A DNA stretch of 9,157 nucleotides. Source: an uncultured Granulosicoccaceae bacterium. Its GTDB lineage: Bacteria > Pseudomonadota > Gammaproteobacteria > CALCKW01. The position numbers and the translations under genes are program-made. Positions 1 through 7,137 of this stretch are shown in pieces; positions within the stretch are counted from its first letter, which is position 1, and each line of letters opens with the position of its first letter. The notes below the pieces were generated by a model that saw only the letters and a program-made list of their open reading frames with translations, had not been told where the DNA came from and did not search any database. Location: NCBI GenBank assembly GCA_937941555.1, contig CALDHJ010000400.1, positions 1 through 9,157 of the forward strand, in the 5' to 3' direction.

Positions 1-2064
1 ATTGGACACACTATCGATCACGCTGGTTACGATGAGTTCGACCGTGGCCGGCGCCGAATCCATCGGCAGCGCGTCCAGCACCACCACCATTTCATCGCCA
101 CCGGTGCGAAAGACTTGTCCGCGGTGCTTCAACACATTTTCCATACGGCGCGCCACGAGTCTCAACAACACGTCGCCCGCACCGTGCCCGTAGCTGTCAT
201 TGACAGCCTTGAATCCGTCAAGGTCGAGCGCCAAAACGCCCACAGCATGCTTTTTTTCCGTAGCAACCCCAAGCAATGACGGCAGCTCGCGATTGAGTGC
301 CCGTCGGTTCTTGAGCCCAGTCAGCGTGTCATGCAATGCCAGATGCACAGCACGGCGCTCAGCTTGTTTTCGCGAGGTGACGTTGGAAATGGTGCCACGA
401 TAGCCAAGCAGTGTCCCGTCGGTATCGTGGACGGGGGCGCCGCGGATCTCGATGAAGAGCTCCGCACCGGTCTGACCGGTTTGTGAAGATGCACCCACGA
501 TCCCGTCGAGCGGTCCGAACCGAATGCCACTGGCGAGTGCGTGTTGCAGTCGGAGGCGGGTGTCATCAGACAACCGCGCAATATCGGTCAGACACTTTCC
601 CGTCCAACCCTCCAGGTCGCAGAAGTTTTCCCTGACAGATTCACTGACCGTGATACTCGAGAAGCGCAACCACGGATCGCTTTCCCACAGCCAGTCCGAG
701 GCCGTATTGGCAAAGTGCTTGAACCGCTGCTCAGAGAGAACGACCTCCCGTCTCGCGTCTTCATGTCGTTCAACCAACGCATTGATCGATTGCGCCAGCT
801 CATGTTGCTCATCATCCCGATCCAGATCAATGCCACCGCCAAAGGCGGATTCGGAATGGGCGCGCTCCTGCAGTGCCAGTCGAAGGCGATCGGTGTCCAC
901 GGCCGTACCGTGTTCCGTGTGGTTGAGGCCGAGTTCTTCTTGCTCCCTTGATACACGCAAAGGGAAAACTGTCCCAATCAAGCGCAAGCTGGCCCAGGTA
1001 ACAGCAACCACCAGACCCAGCACCACCACGATACCGAACAACTGGACACCGAACTGCATCAGGCGTGATCCGCCGACCAGCAGGCCTGCGGGCGCAAACA
1101 GAGCGACGCTCAACGTGCCTACCACTCCGGCAACCCCGTGCGTTGCAACAACATCGACCGGGTCATCGAATTTCAATCTTGTGAGAAACCACTCCGCCGC
1201 GCCCACTGCCGCCACACCACCGAGTACCCCGACCACCATGGCCTGGTGTTGGTTCAAGAGGTGCACACACGCAGTCCCGGCAACCAGTCCACCGATCAAC
1301 CCGTTGATCGTTCGACCCGGGTTGAATATCCCACGATCAAGTGATACGCCAAATATGACCCCGGCGAAGGCGCCAAAGGCTGCCGTAGTCAAGGTATTCA
1401 TGATTACCGGCTGGAGCAGCGGGTCTGACAGCGCCAACCCACCGCCGTTGAACCCGATCCAGCCGACAAGCAATATCAGCGTGCCTTGCAGCGACATGAT
1501 CGAGCTGTGAGATGTCATCGGCAACGGATTCCCGTTGTCGTCAAAGCGACCCAGGCGAGGGCCCAGCATCACAAGACCGACCAAGGCCGCGCCGGCACCT
1601 GTGACATGCACGACCGTCGCTCCGGCGAAGTCAATGAAGCCCAATTCTGCCAGCCAGGCAGTGCGGTCCGCAGAAAATAGATCGCCCCACACCCACCACC
1701 CTGCAATCGGGTAAATCACAGCCGCCATGACCGCTGCCATCATCAGGTAGTTCACAAAGCGCATGCGCTCGGCAATACCGCCCGAGACGATCGACGCGGC
1801 AGTGGCGCAGAAACCAAGTTGAAACACGAATTGCAAAGGTGATGCGCCACCAGACTCGGGTGTGGAAACGCCCACACCAAACATGATCTGGAACCCGATC
1901 AAGGAAAAACAGACCCAGGATACGATCAGGTCACTGATGTTCTTTTGCGCAACACTGATTGAATTCTTGGCGCGAACCCGGCCCCCTTCCAGCAGCAGAA
2001 ATCCGATCTGCATGGACAGTACGAGCGTCGAGGCGACGATGAGCCAGAGTGCTTCCGCGTTCAT
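1..2064 (-). CDS. Ammonium transporter (Amt) fused to PAS-like and GGDEF diguanylate cyclase domains (3'-partial)
   Basis: The frame reads 688 codons without a stop from the ATG at 2064 to the window edge, so the C-terminus is missing. Residues 1 to about 370 are an Amt/Rh channel. They include EGGRVRAKN near residue 26, GGIAERMRF at 95-103, DFAGATVVH at 145-153 and DDPVDVVATHG at 300-310. The pore twin histidines (AmtB H168 and H318) are present as H153 and H309. The gate phenylalanines appear as F84 and F205. The site aligned with AmtB S219 reads glycine (GFNGGG, 204-209). Residues 371-440 form a charged, probably helical linker. Residues about 441-567 look PAS/PAC-like (FKHFANTASDWLWESD, then GYRGTISNVTSRKQAE). 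The GGDEF domain starts near 572 (HDTLTGLKNRRAL) with DLDGFKAVNDSYGHGAGD at 614-631 and GGDEM at 655-659. The RxxD inhibitory site is absent (KHRG at 646-649). Inferred role: ammonium sensing or transport coupled to cyclic di-GMP synthesis at the inner membrane. No clear Shine-Dalgarno precedes the start. An EAL domain could follow outside the window. Confidence 0.93.
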   Translation of the reverse strand, partial: MNAEALWLIVASTLVLSMQIGFLLLEGGRVRAKNSISVAQKNISDLIVSWVCFSLIGFQIMFGVGVSTPESGGASPLQFVFQLGFCATAASIVSGGIAERMRFVNYLMMAAVMAAVIYPIAGWWVWGDLFSADRTAWLAELGFIDFAGATVVHVTGAGAALVGLVMLGPRLGRFDDNGNPLPMTSHSSIMSLQGTLILLVGWIGFNGGGLALSDPLLQPVIMNTLTTAAFGAFAGVIFGVSLDRGIFNPGRTINGLIGGLVAGTACVHLLNQHQAMVVGVLGGVAAVGAAEWFLTRLKFDDPVDVVATHGVAGVVGTLSVALFAPAGLLVGGSRLMQFGVQLFGIVVVLGLVVAVTWASLRLIGTVFPLRVSREQEELGLNHTEHGTAVDTDRLRLALQERAHSESAFGGGIDLDRDDEQHELAQSINALVERHEDARREVVLSEQRFKHFANTASDWLWESDPWLRFSSITVSESVRENFCDLEGWTGKCLTDIARLSDDTRLRLQHALASGIRFGPLDGIVGASSQTGQTGAELFIEIRGAPVHDTDGTLLGYRGTISNVTSRKQAERRAVHLALHDTLTGLKNRRALNRELPSLLGVATEKKHAVGVLALDLDGFKAVNDSYGHGAGDVLLRLVARRMENVLKHRGQVFRTGGDEMVVVLDALPMDSAPATVELIVTSVIDSVSN

Positions 2065-2271
2065 GATCTGTGTCTGTGGGGCAAGCGCAGCGGTACCCCT
2101 TTAGCGGCCACAATCCCGACATCTCAACCAGTACACCGCTACCAGCGCGGCGCCAACCGGCAAGGAGCCCGGGAAAGTGTCTCAAACGGTGCTCGGGCAG
2201 CCCTGCGCGCCACGCAGACGCCTCAAACCGCAGGCCAGCAATACAGATGCATACTTATGAATATCAGCCGC

Positions 2272-2291
2272 CACAGGCACATTTGCCTGTG
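2272..2291 (-). terminator. Perfect 8-bp hairpin after fghA (terminator-like, no U tract)
   Basis: CACAGGCA at 2272-2279 and TGCCTGTG at 2284-2291 are exact inverted repeats around a 4-base loop. A further three pairs (GCC at 2267-2269 with GGC at 2293-2295) are possible beyond a small internal loop. The hairpin begins about 40 bases past the fghA stop, where the adhC-fghA transcript would be expected to end. No run of T follows on the minus strand, so it may be a weak terminator, an mRNA-stabilising hairpin, or an operator for the Amt-GGDEF gene downstream. Confidence 0.45.
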
Positions 2292-2331
2292 AGGCGTGCC
2301 GGGTTGCCACAGATCACGTGTGCGGCTCGGT

Positions 2332-3168
2332 TCAGCTCTTCAGGTGGCGGGCGTGCCAGGCGATATGATCGCCGATGAAAGTGCTGATGAAGTGGTAGCT
2401 GTGGTCGTATCCAGCTTGCTCACGGTATTCGAGCACCACGCCATTCGCTGCGCAGGCATCCACCAGATTTTGCGGGAGAAGCTGATCCGCGAGAAACTCG
2501 TCGTCGAGCCCCTGATCCACCAGCAACGGTGGCGCCTGTGCGCCCGCCCGAATCAGACAAGTCGCATCATAGGATTCCCAGCTTGCGCGGTCCGCTCCGA
2601 GATACGCACCGAAACACCCTTCACCCCATCCACACTCAACAGGGTTGGCAATGGGCGCAAATGCTGACGCGCTCTTGTACGCACCCGAGTTGCGCAATGC
2701 ACAGACCAACGCTCCATGACCACCCATTGAATGGCCGGTCACCGACTTGTTGCCAGCCTGCACCGGAAACGTCGATTCGACCAAAGACACCAATTCGGAC
2801 GTGACGTAGTCGTACATGCTGAAATGCGGCGCCCACGGCGCCTCGGTGGCGTTCACGTAAAAACCAGCACCATGACCGAGGTCGTATCGCTCCGGTTCAT
2901 CCGCAACACCGTCACCACGCGGACTCGTATCAGGCATGACCAGGGCCACACCGTGTTCAGCCGCGTAGCGTTGCGCACCTGCCTTGGTGCGCACATTGTC
3001 ATCCGTGCAGGTCAGCCCTGATAGAAAATACAAAGCTGGCACCGGTGCCGTTTCAGCTTGTGGCGGCAGGAAGATGGAGAAGGTCATGTCACAGTCGCAG
3101 CTGCTCGATCTGTGTTCGTAGCGCTCGAGCCACCCGCCCCACTCCTTTACGCGCTCGATCTGCTTCAT
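2332..3168 (-). CDS. fghA: S-formylglutathione hydrolase
   Basis: This cytoplasmic esterase hydrolyses S-formylglutathione to formate and glutathione, the last step of glutathione-dependent formaldehyde detoxification. The 278-residue length is normal for the esterase D / FrmB family. The alpha/beta-hydrolase nucleophile elbow GHSMGG gives catalytic S147. The Asp lies in VDQGLDDEFL (D222 or D223) and the His is H256 in GYDHSYHF. The conserved Cys motif GLTCTDDN (C54) and the family block MPDTSPRGDG (78-87) are also present. I chose the ATG at 3168, which shares one base with the adhC stop (TGATG). A GTG at 3171 would add one residue and cannot be excluded. No strong Shine-Dalgarno is visible, so translation probably depends on coupling to adhC. 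Confidence 0.96.
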   Translation of the reverse strand: MKQIERVKEWGGWLERYEHRSSSCDCDMTFSIFLPPQAETAPVPALYFLSGLTCTDDNVRTKAGAQRYAAEHGVALVMPDTSPRGDGVADEPERYDLGHGAGFYVNATEAPWAPHFSMYDYVTSELVSLVESTFPVQAGNKSVTGHSMGGHGALVCALRNSGAYKSASAFAPIANPVECGWGEGCFGAYLGADRASWESYDATCLIRAGAQAPPLLVDQGLDDEFLADQLLPQNLVDACAANGVVLEYREQAGYDHSYHFISTFIGDHIAWHARHLKS

Positions 3169-4274
3169 CACATCAGCACCACAGAGCGGATCGATTTGCC
3201 CTCGTGCATGAGATCAAAGGCCGTGTTGATGTCTTCCAAACCCATCGTGTGGGTCACCATCATGTCCAGATTGATCTCACCGTTCATGTACTGGTCGACG
3301 ATGCCAGGCAACTCGGAGCGGCCTTTCACGCCGCCAAACGCCGTGCCCTGCCAGCGACGACCGGTGACCAGTTGGAAGGGACGGGTCGAGATTTCCTGGC
3401 CCTGTCCTGCTACCCCGATGATGGTGGACACACCCCACCCCATGTGACAGCACTCAAGCGCCTCACGCATCACGTGCACGTTGCCGATGCATTCGAATGA
3501 GTAGTCGACGCCGCCATTCGTCATCTCGACAATGGCTTCTGTGACGCTGCTGACATCCTTCGGGTTGACGAAATCCGTTGCGCCGAGCGCCTTGGCCATT
3601 TCGAACTTGTCCGGGTTGAGATCGACCGCAATGATTCGCCCCGCCTTCGCCATCACGGCGCCCTGGATGACCGAAAGACCGATTCCACCCAGGCCGAAAA
3701 CCGCGACTGTCGCGCCAGGCTCGACCTTTGCGGTGTTGAGCACGGCACCGATACCGGTCGTTACCCCACATCCGAGCAGGCAGACCTTGTCGAGTGGCGC
3801 TGCCTTGTTGACCTTCGCCAGCGCGATCTCGGGCACGACCGTGTATTCGCTGAATGTCGAGCAGCCCATGTAGTGGTAGATGTCCTTGCCACCGCACGTA
3901 AAACGCCGTGTGCCGTCGGGCATGAAACCCGTCCAGATGGTTGGCGCAATGGTTTGGCACAGATTCGACTTCGTGCCGTTGCAGTATTCACAATCACCGC
4001 ACTCGGCGATGTAGAGCGGGATCACGTGGTCTCCCACAGCCAGATCCTTGACACCCGGTCCGCACTCAACCACCTCACAACCACCCTCGTGGCCAAGAAT
4101 GCAGGGGAAAGCTCCCTCGGGGTCTTCACCCGAGAGCGTGAAGGCATCGGTGTGACAGACGCCGGTCGCGTGGACCTTGAGCAACACTTCACCCTCTTTC
4201 GGACCGGCGACCTCGACTTCTTCGATTTCCAGAGGCTTCTTCGGCTCCCAGGCCACTGCAGCTTTACATTTCAT
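3168..4274 (-). CDS. adhC: S-(hydroxymethyl)glutathione dehydrogenase / class III alcohol dehydrogenase
   Basis: Also called frmA. It oxidises S-hydroxymethylglutathione, formed spontaneously from formaldehyde and glutathione, to S-formylglutathione with NAD+, and supplies the substrate of the fghA product. The 368 residues match the class III ADH length. Catalytic zinc ligands are C40, H62 (GHEGG) and C169 (GCGVTTG). Structural zinc cysteines are C92, C95, C98 and C106. The Rossmann motif is GLGGIG (194-199) with D218 favouring NAD. The [10 protein letters not shown] segment (118-127) carries the arginine typical of glutathione-using class III enzymes. A GGAG ribosome binding site lies 8 bases before the ATG. 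It is the first gene of a two-gene operon. No FrmR-type or MerR-type regulator gene is adjacent. Class III enzymes also reduce S-nitrosoglutathione, so a role in nitrosative stress is possible. Confidence 0.97.
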   Translation of the reverse strand: MKCKAAVAWEPKKPLEIEEVEVAGPKEGEVLLKVHATGVCHTDAFTLSGEDPEGAFPCILGHEGGCEVVECGPGVKDLAVGDHVIPLYIAECGDCEYCNGTKSNLCQTIAPTIWTGFMPDGTRRFTCGGKDIYHYMGCSTFSEYTVVPEIALAKVNKAAPLDKVCLLGCGVTTGIGAVLNTAKVEPGATVAVFGLGGIGLSVIQGAVMAKAGRIIAVDLNPDKFEMAKALGATDFVNPKDVSSVTEAIVEMTNGGVDYSFECIGNVHVMREALECCHMGWGVSTIIGVAGQGQEISTRPFQLVTGRRWQGTAFGGVKGRSELPGIVDQYMNGEINLDMMVTHTMGLEDINTAFDLMHEGKSIRSVVLM

Positions 4275-4282
4275 GGTGCGTA

Positions 4283-4286
4283 CTCC
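4283..4286 (-). promoter_or_regulatory. Ribosome binding site of adhC
   Basis: On the minus strand GGAG ends 8 bases before the ATG at 4274. This is the clearest Shine-Dalgarno among the minus-strand genes and supports this start over any upstream codon. Confidence 0.65.
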
Positions 4287-4799
4287 GGTTCACGTTTGGA
4301 TGGTTGTGAGGCGATAGCGCAGGCGTGTGCCCACGCTGGTCAAGAGGGCTTGGCCGACCACCAGCGCGCCTCGCGCAGGGTGTCAAGCTTGCCAGCTGTG
4401 TAATCTGCTGCCAAGCCCGAAACGCGACTTTCGCAGTGCACAAGATCTCGCAACTCAATAGAGCAGATTCATGCCCTGTGCGTGCGCGAACTACCGCGAG
4501 AGCGTCGCACTACAAGCCACTGCTCACCCACTGCCTGATGGCCCCGTCTGCCTCATTGCCCAAACCATCTGGCGCCTCGAGTCGAGACTGCGATCAGACG
4601 ATCAGCTCAATCCCCGTTCCGAAGCTGAGTCCCCCAGCCCTGTCCAGGCTCTTACGCCACCAAACCACTACAAAAGGTGCCCCGCAGAGATGGCAAGTGT
4701 GTCGCAAATCCCAACAGCTGGAATGACGGTGGACCGGGTTTCGGGCGAGGCGCGCTCGAAGCTTTCGAACTCGTTCACCGAATGCAGAGAGCGAGGCGA

Positions 4800-4805
4800 T
4801 ATACT
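4800..4805 (+). promoter_or_regulatory. Possible -10 element for the 4832 gene
   Basis: TATACT matches the sigma-70 -10 consensus at five of six bases and stands out in GC-rich sequence. A start about 7 bases downstream would give a leader of about 20 bases containing the Shine-Dalgarno at 4821. No good -35 is seen at 16-18 bases; TTCACC at 4774-4779 is 20 bases away. The call is tentative. Confidence 0.35.
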
Positions 4806-4820
4806 GAGGCCACGTTTATC

Positions 4821-4824
4821 GGAG
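4821..4824 (+). promoter_or_regulatory. Ribosome binding site of the 4832 gene
   Basis: GGAG ends 7 bases before the ATG at 4832. This supports translation of the gene and the chosen start, and rules against the out-of-frame ATG at 4825. Confidence 0.65.
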
Positions 4825-4831
4825 ATGTACC

Positions 4832-5488
4832 ATGGAGACAACGGACAAAGACTCGGGAGGCATTGGCTGCCTTGGCATTGTGGGCATTGTCGTTGTCACC
4901 ATTCTGGTCACCATCGCCGTGACCGTCTGGGCTATCAACAGCCAGCTGTTCGGCAGCCGTTTCACACCGGTCGAGCTCAACGAGTCCGAACAATCGGCCC
5001 TGGCGAGCAAGCTCAGCGCTGTCGGACTCGGTGAACTCGCCGCGCCCGCTGATGAAGACTTCACACCCCAGCCCTATACCGAAGACCCCGACAAGCGCGA
5101 AATCGCGCTGACTGAACGAGAGCTCAATGCGCTCGTTGCCAACCAGAATCCGGATGCCGCCGAGCGCGTTGCGATCGACCTCGCAGACGACCTGATCAGT
5201 GCCCGACTGCGCGTGCCTCTCGACCCGGATTTTCCATTCCTCGGTGGCAAGATTCTCAAAGCCAGCGCGGGCGTGTCGGTGAGCTATAGCGGTGACAAAC
5301 CGCGCGTGGTGCTGCGCGGCGTGAGCGTCTGGGGCGTGCCAATACCCAATGCCTGGCTCGGCAACGTCAAGAACGTCGACCTGGTCAACGAATTCGGCAC
5401 CGAAGAAGGCTTCTGGAAGCAGTTTTCAGAAGGGGTGGAAAACGTCGAAATTCGCGAGGGTGAGCTCTTCCTCAAACTGCGCGAGTAA
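4832..5488 (+). CDS. Single-pass membrane protein of unknown function
   Basis: The 218-residue protein has a short polar N-terminus, one strongly hydrophobic segment at about residues 12-36 (Ile/Val/Thr rich, with GCLGIVGIV at its start), then a soluble domain likely to face the periplasm. The domain has the block REIALTERELNALVA (89-103), then alternating hydrophobic stretches suggesting beta strands (VAIDLADD, LISARLRVPL, VVLRGVSVWGVPIPNAWL, VEIREGELFLKL). The 'LTE.ELNALV' signature after one N-terminal helix recalls membrane-anchored YpmS/DUF2140-like proteins, but that is from memory and weak. No catalytic motif is seen, so I assign no enzyme function. Coding character is good: a Shine-Dalgarno is present and the base usage fits the neighbours. 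It stands alone and faces the motor-like operon tail to tail, 55 bases apart. Confidence 0.85.
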   Translation: METTDKDSGGIGCLGIVGIVVVTILVTIAVTVWAINSQLFGSRFTPVELNESEQSALASKLSAVGLGELAAPADEDFTPQPYTEDPDKREIALTERELNALVANQNPDAAERVAIDLADDLISARLRVPLDPDFPFLGGKILKASAGVSVSYSGDKPRVVLRGVSVWGVPIPNAWLGNVKNVDLVNEFGTEEGFWKQFSEGVENVEIREGELFLKLRE

Positions 5489-5502
5489 AACCGCAACAGC
5501 GG
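5487..5502 (-). terminator. Small hairpin with T run after the OmpA-like gene
   Basis: On the minus strand CCGC, a TGTT loop, GCGG and then TTTT are found about 40 bases past the stop at 5544. The stem is only 4 bp and the T run overlaps the stop codon of the convergent gene, so it is a weak intrinsic terminator at best. Confidence 0.3.
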
Positions 5503-5543
5503 CATTGGCGGCCAGCCGAGTTGTCGGGATTTCAGCGGACGCA

Positions 5544-6272
5544 CTAGCCGGGAACGGGGGCTGCTCGTTCCAGGATGCGGCGCAGTTGTGCGTCCGAGTT
5601 GGTGATCACACGAAAACTGACACGACGAGATCGCGAGAAGTCCTCCTGTCCTGCGCTGTCGTAGACTGGCCGCGCGGACGACATGCCGACAGCGACCACC
5701 TTCTCCGACATCCAACTGCGGTGGGTTCGTGCACTGGGCAGAAAAAAGACATGGCTCAACACGGCGCGTGCGCGCGCCTGTGACAGCGCCATGTTCTTGA
5801 AATAGGCAATGGCAGGATCCGTATCCTGCGCCCAGCGACTACTGGTGTGCCCCTCGATGCGCAGCTCGTCCACGAGGTGCCGGTGTTGCAACACCACAGC
5901 CAGGTAGCGCGGGAAGAAATCCGCCAACACACGCTGGTAGGCGTCGCTGATCTCACTGCCACCGGGCGCAAAAGCAACCTCCGGTGTATCGAAGCTCAGC
6001 GTCAGTGTCTCGGTATCGAAAGCAGCGTTCCAGGCCTTCAGTTGGTCGGCAAACTCGCGATCAAGCGCGCCCGCCAGCGCCGCGTGACCGTCTCGGTACT
6101 CTTCAGCGAGACGCTGTACCGTGTCGCGCTGCGACATGGCTTCACGGGTGAGCAAGACGGCGATGAGCAGGAACGCCAGCATCAGACCGGCCATGAGATC
6201 TGCGACCGAGAGCCACTCCGTGCCCCCTTCCGAGCGCTGCGCTTTGGAAGAGAACAACCTGGCCGTCGTCAT
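5544..6272 (-). CDS. MotB/OmpA-type membrane protein, ZorB-like
   Basis: The 242-residue protein has a short cytoplasmic N-terminus, one membrane helix at about residues 22-42 preceded by TEWLSVADLMAGLMLAF, a helical linker, and an OmpA/MotB C-terminal domain at about 98-222. In MotB-type stators an Asp at the start of the helix carries the ion; D25 fits, and the 'DLMAGLM' context resembles ZorB. The OmpA domain shows RIEGHTSS (138-145), NMALSQARARAV (160-171), VGMSSARPV (195-203) and SRSRRVSFRV (213-222). The canonical GHTD Asp that helps bind peptidoglycan is Ser144 here, while the LSxxR Arg is kept (R167). The start overlaps the stop of the upstream channel gene (ATGA), which implies translational coupling and a fixed stoichiometric complex. 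Inferred role: the peptidoglycan-anchored, ion-carrying subunit. A flagellar MotB is unlikely, with no flagellar genes nearby. Confidence 0.9.
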   Translation of the reverse strand: MTTARLFSSKAQRSEGGTEWLSVADLMAGLMLAFLLIAVLLTREAMSQRDTVQRLAEEYRDGHAALAGALDREFADQLKAWNAAFDTETLTLSFDTPEVAFAPGGSEISDAYQRVLADFFPRYLAVVLQHRHLVDELRIEGHTSSRWAQDTDPAIAYFKNMALSQARARAVLSHVFFLPSARTHRSWMSEKVVAVGMSSARPVYDSAGQEDFSRSRRVSFRVITNSDAQLRRILERAAPVPG

Positions 6273-7045
6273 GGAGCTGACCCGGTATCGAGATCCAGCG
6301 TTGTGGTATCCGGCTTGGGCGGCAGACTCTCGAGTCGACTTTGAATATCCCCGAGGTGAGACCGCAGCTCACGTTCGAAAGCCTGGCGCTCGCGCGCGCT
6401 GTGCTCGACCACGCCGTGCCCAGTTGCCGGACCGCTGTGCAAAGCAATCGTGGTTTGCAGCTGATCGAGCGACTCCAGCATCTCGGCGCCAATCTGACGC
6501 TGACTGGCCTCAAGCGTCGCCAGCTTGCCAAGCACATTGTTCTCGTCGGTTCGGTCGGCAATCGCGTTAGTCAGCGCGATCAGATACTCACTGTGTTCGC
6601 GGCCGTCAAGATTGACCTGACGCAGATATTTACCCAGATTGGCCGTTTCCGCGACCAGTCGGTCGCCAAGATCGGCATCGGCTGACACTGCATCGTCTAC
6701 GGCCGGGCGCAACGCGACGAGCAACCGAAACAGAATCGACAACCCCATCCCTGCAAGACTGGAGTGAAAAGCGGCGCCGATCCCGCCGAGGAGCCCACTG
6801 AGTTCACCTTGCAGATCGGCGTTGCCGACCTCGTCGAGCCCGATCACGATGCCGGCGAAGGTTCCGAGCATGCCAAGCGATATCAGCAGCCCCGGCGCTA
6901 CCCCAACCAAGCGATGCGACGGTCCGTGGCGCACCAACACCACCAAGAAACCCGCAAAGGCGGCACCAATCAACCACAGGAACTGCCCTGCCAGGTTGAA
7001 GCTGAGAAGTTGGCCAACGATGGCGGAGAGCAGATCAGAGATCAT
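6269..7045 (-). CDS. MotA/TolQ/ExbB-type ion channel subunit, ZorA-like with a short tail
   Basis: The 258-residue inner membrane protein has three predicted membrane helices, at about residues 19-38, 48-70 and 86-110. The family signature PGLLISLGMLGTFAGIVIGL spans 51-70, and the third helix holds GGIGAAFHSSLAGMGLS (87-103), as in MotA/TolQ/ExbB and ZorA channels. The remaining 148 residues are polar and mostly helical, with the charged stretch ERQAFERELRSHLGDIQSRLES (219-240) of coiled-coil character and a Pro/Thr/Asp-rich end. This is much shorter than the several-hundred-residue tail of classic ZorA. It is the first gene of the operon and overlaps the OmpA-like gene by 4 bases, so the two should form a channel-plus-anchor motor. 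No Shine-Dalgarno is seen, and no ATG, GTG or TTG occurs in frame for at least 80 bases upstream. TolQ and ExbB are less likely because the partner is OmpA-type rather than TolR/ExbD-type. Confidence 0.9.
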   Translation of the reverse strand: MISDLLSAIVGQLLSFNLAGQFLWLIGAAFAGFLVVLVRHGPSHRLVGVAPGLLISLGMLGTFAGIVIGLDEVGNADLQGELSGLLGGIGAAFHSSLAGMGLSILFRLLVALRPAVDDAVSADADLGDRLVAETANLGKYLRQVNLDGREHSEYLIALTNAIADRTDENNVLGKLATLEASQRQIGAEMLESLDQLQTTIALHSGPATGHGVVEHSARERQAFERELRSHLGDIQSRLESLPPKPDTTTLDLDTGSAP

Positions 7046-7137
7046 GTGGGAGCGTTGCGCGCGGGCTAGAAGTACCCAGATGCCGCTGCAAATCTGACGC
7101 CAGAAAAATAGAACCCTACAAGTTATTGAAATTAAAC

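Larger units (their letters stand above)
4275..4831. other. 557-base divergent intergenic region with no convincing gene
   Basis: This region separates adhC (leftward) from the rightward membrane protein gene. Open frames on both strands here give compositions rich in Arg, Pro, Ser and Cys with no family motifs, and the longest rightward one runs into the 4832 gene in another frame. On the minus strand there is an exact TTGACA (4381-4386), but no AT-rich -10 at 16-19 bases, so it is not called as a promoter. A small dyad, TCGAA-GCT-TTCGA, lies at 4756-4768, about 30 bases upstream of the -10-like TATACT. I see no hairpin followed by a T run, tRNA or repeat. Confidence 0.6.

Noticed and set aside
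524..1510. A 328-codon open frame on the plus strand opposite the Amt domain
   Set aside because: The product is Ser/Thr/Pro/Arg-rich with no motif, and it lies opposite a frame with clear Amt and GGDEF domains.
2065..2270. Sigma-54 promoter upstream of the Amt-GGDEF gene
   Set aside because: Nitrogen genes often use sigma-54, so I looked for GG-N10-GC pairs of the TGGCAC-N5-TTGC type on the minus strand. The candidates around TGGCCT and TGGCGC lack the -12 GC at the right spacing.
3873..4403. A 176-codon plus-strand frame over the adhC start and the upstream gap
   Set aside because: It is antisense to the conserved zinc-binding part of adhC and looks like a mirror frame; no regulator fold such as FrmR or a helix-turn-helix is visible.
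4471..5034. A 187-codon plus-strand frame spanning the gap and the start of the 4832 gene
   Set aside because: It overlaps the better-supported gene in another frame, has no ribosome binding site, and shows no recognisable domain.
5544..7045. Complete Zorya defence system
   Set aside because: Only the ZorA-like and ZorB-like genes are present. No ZorC, ZorD helicase or ZorE nuclease is encoded in the window, and the flanking genes are unrelated, so a functional Zorya system cannot be claimed.
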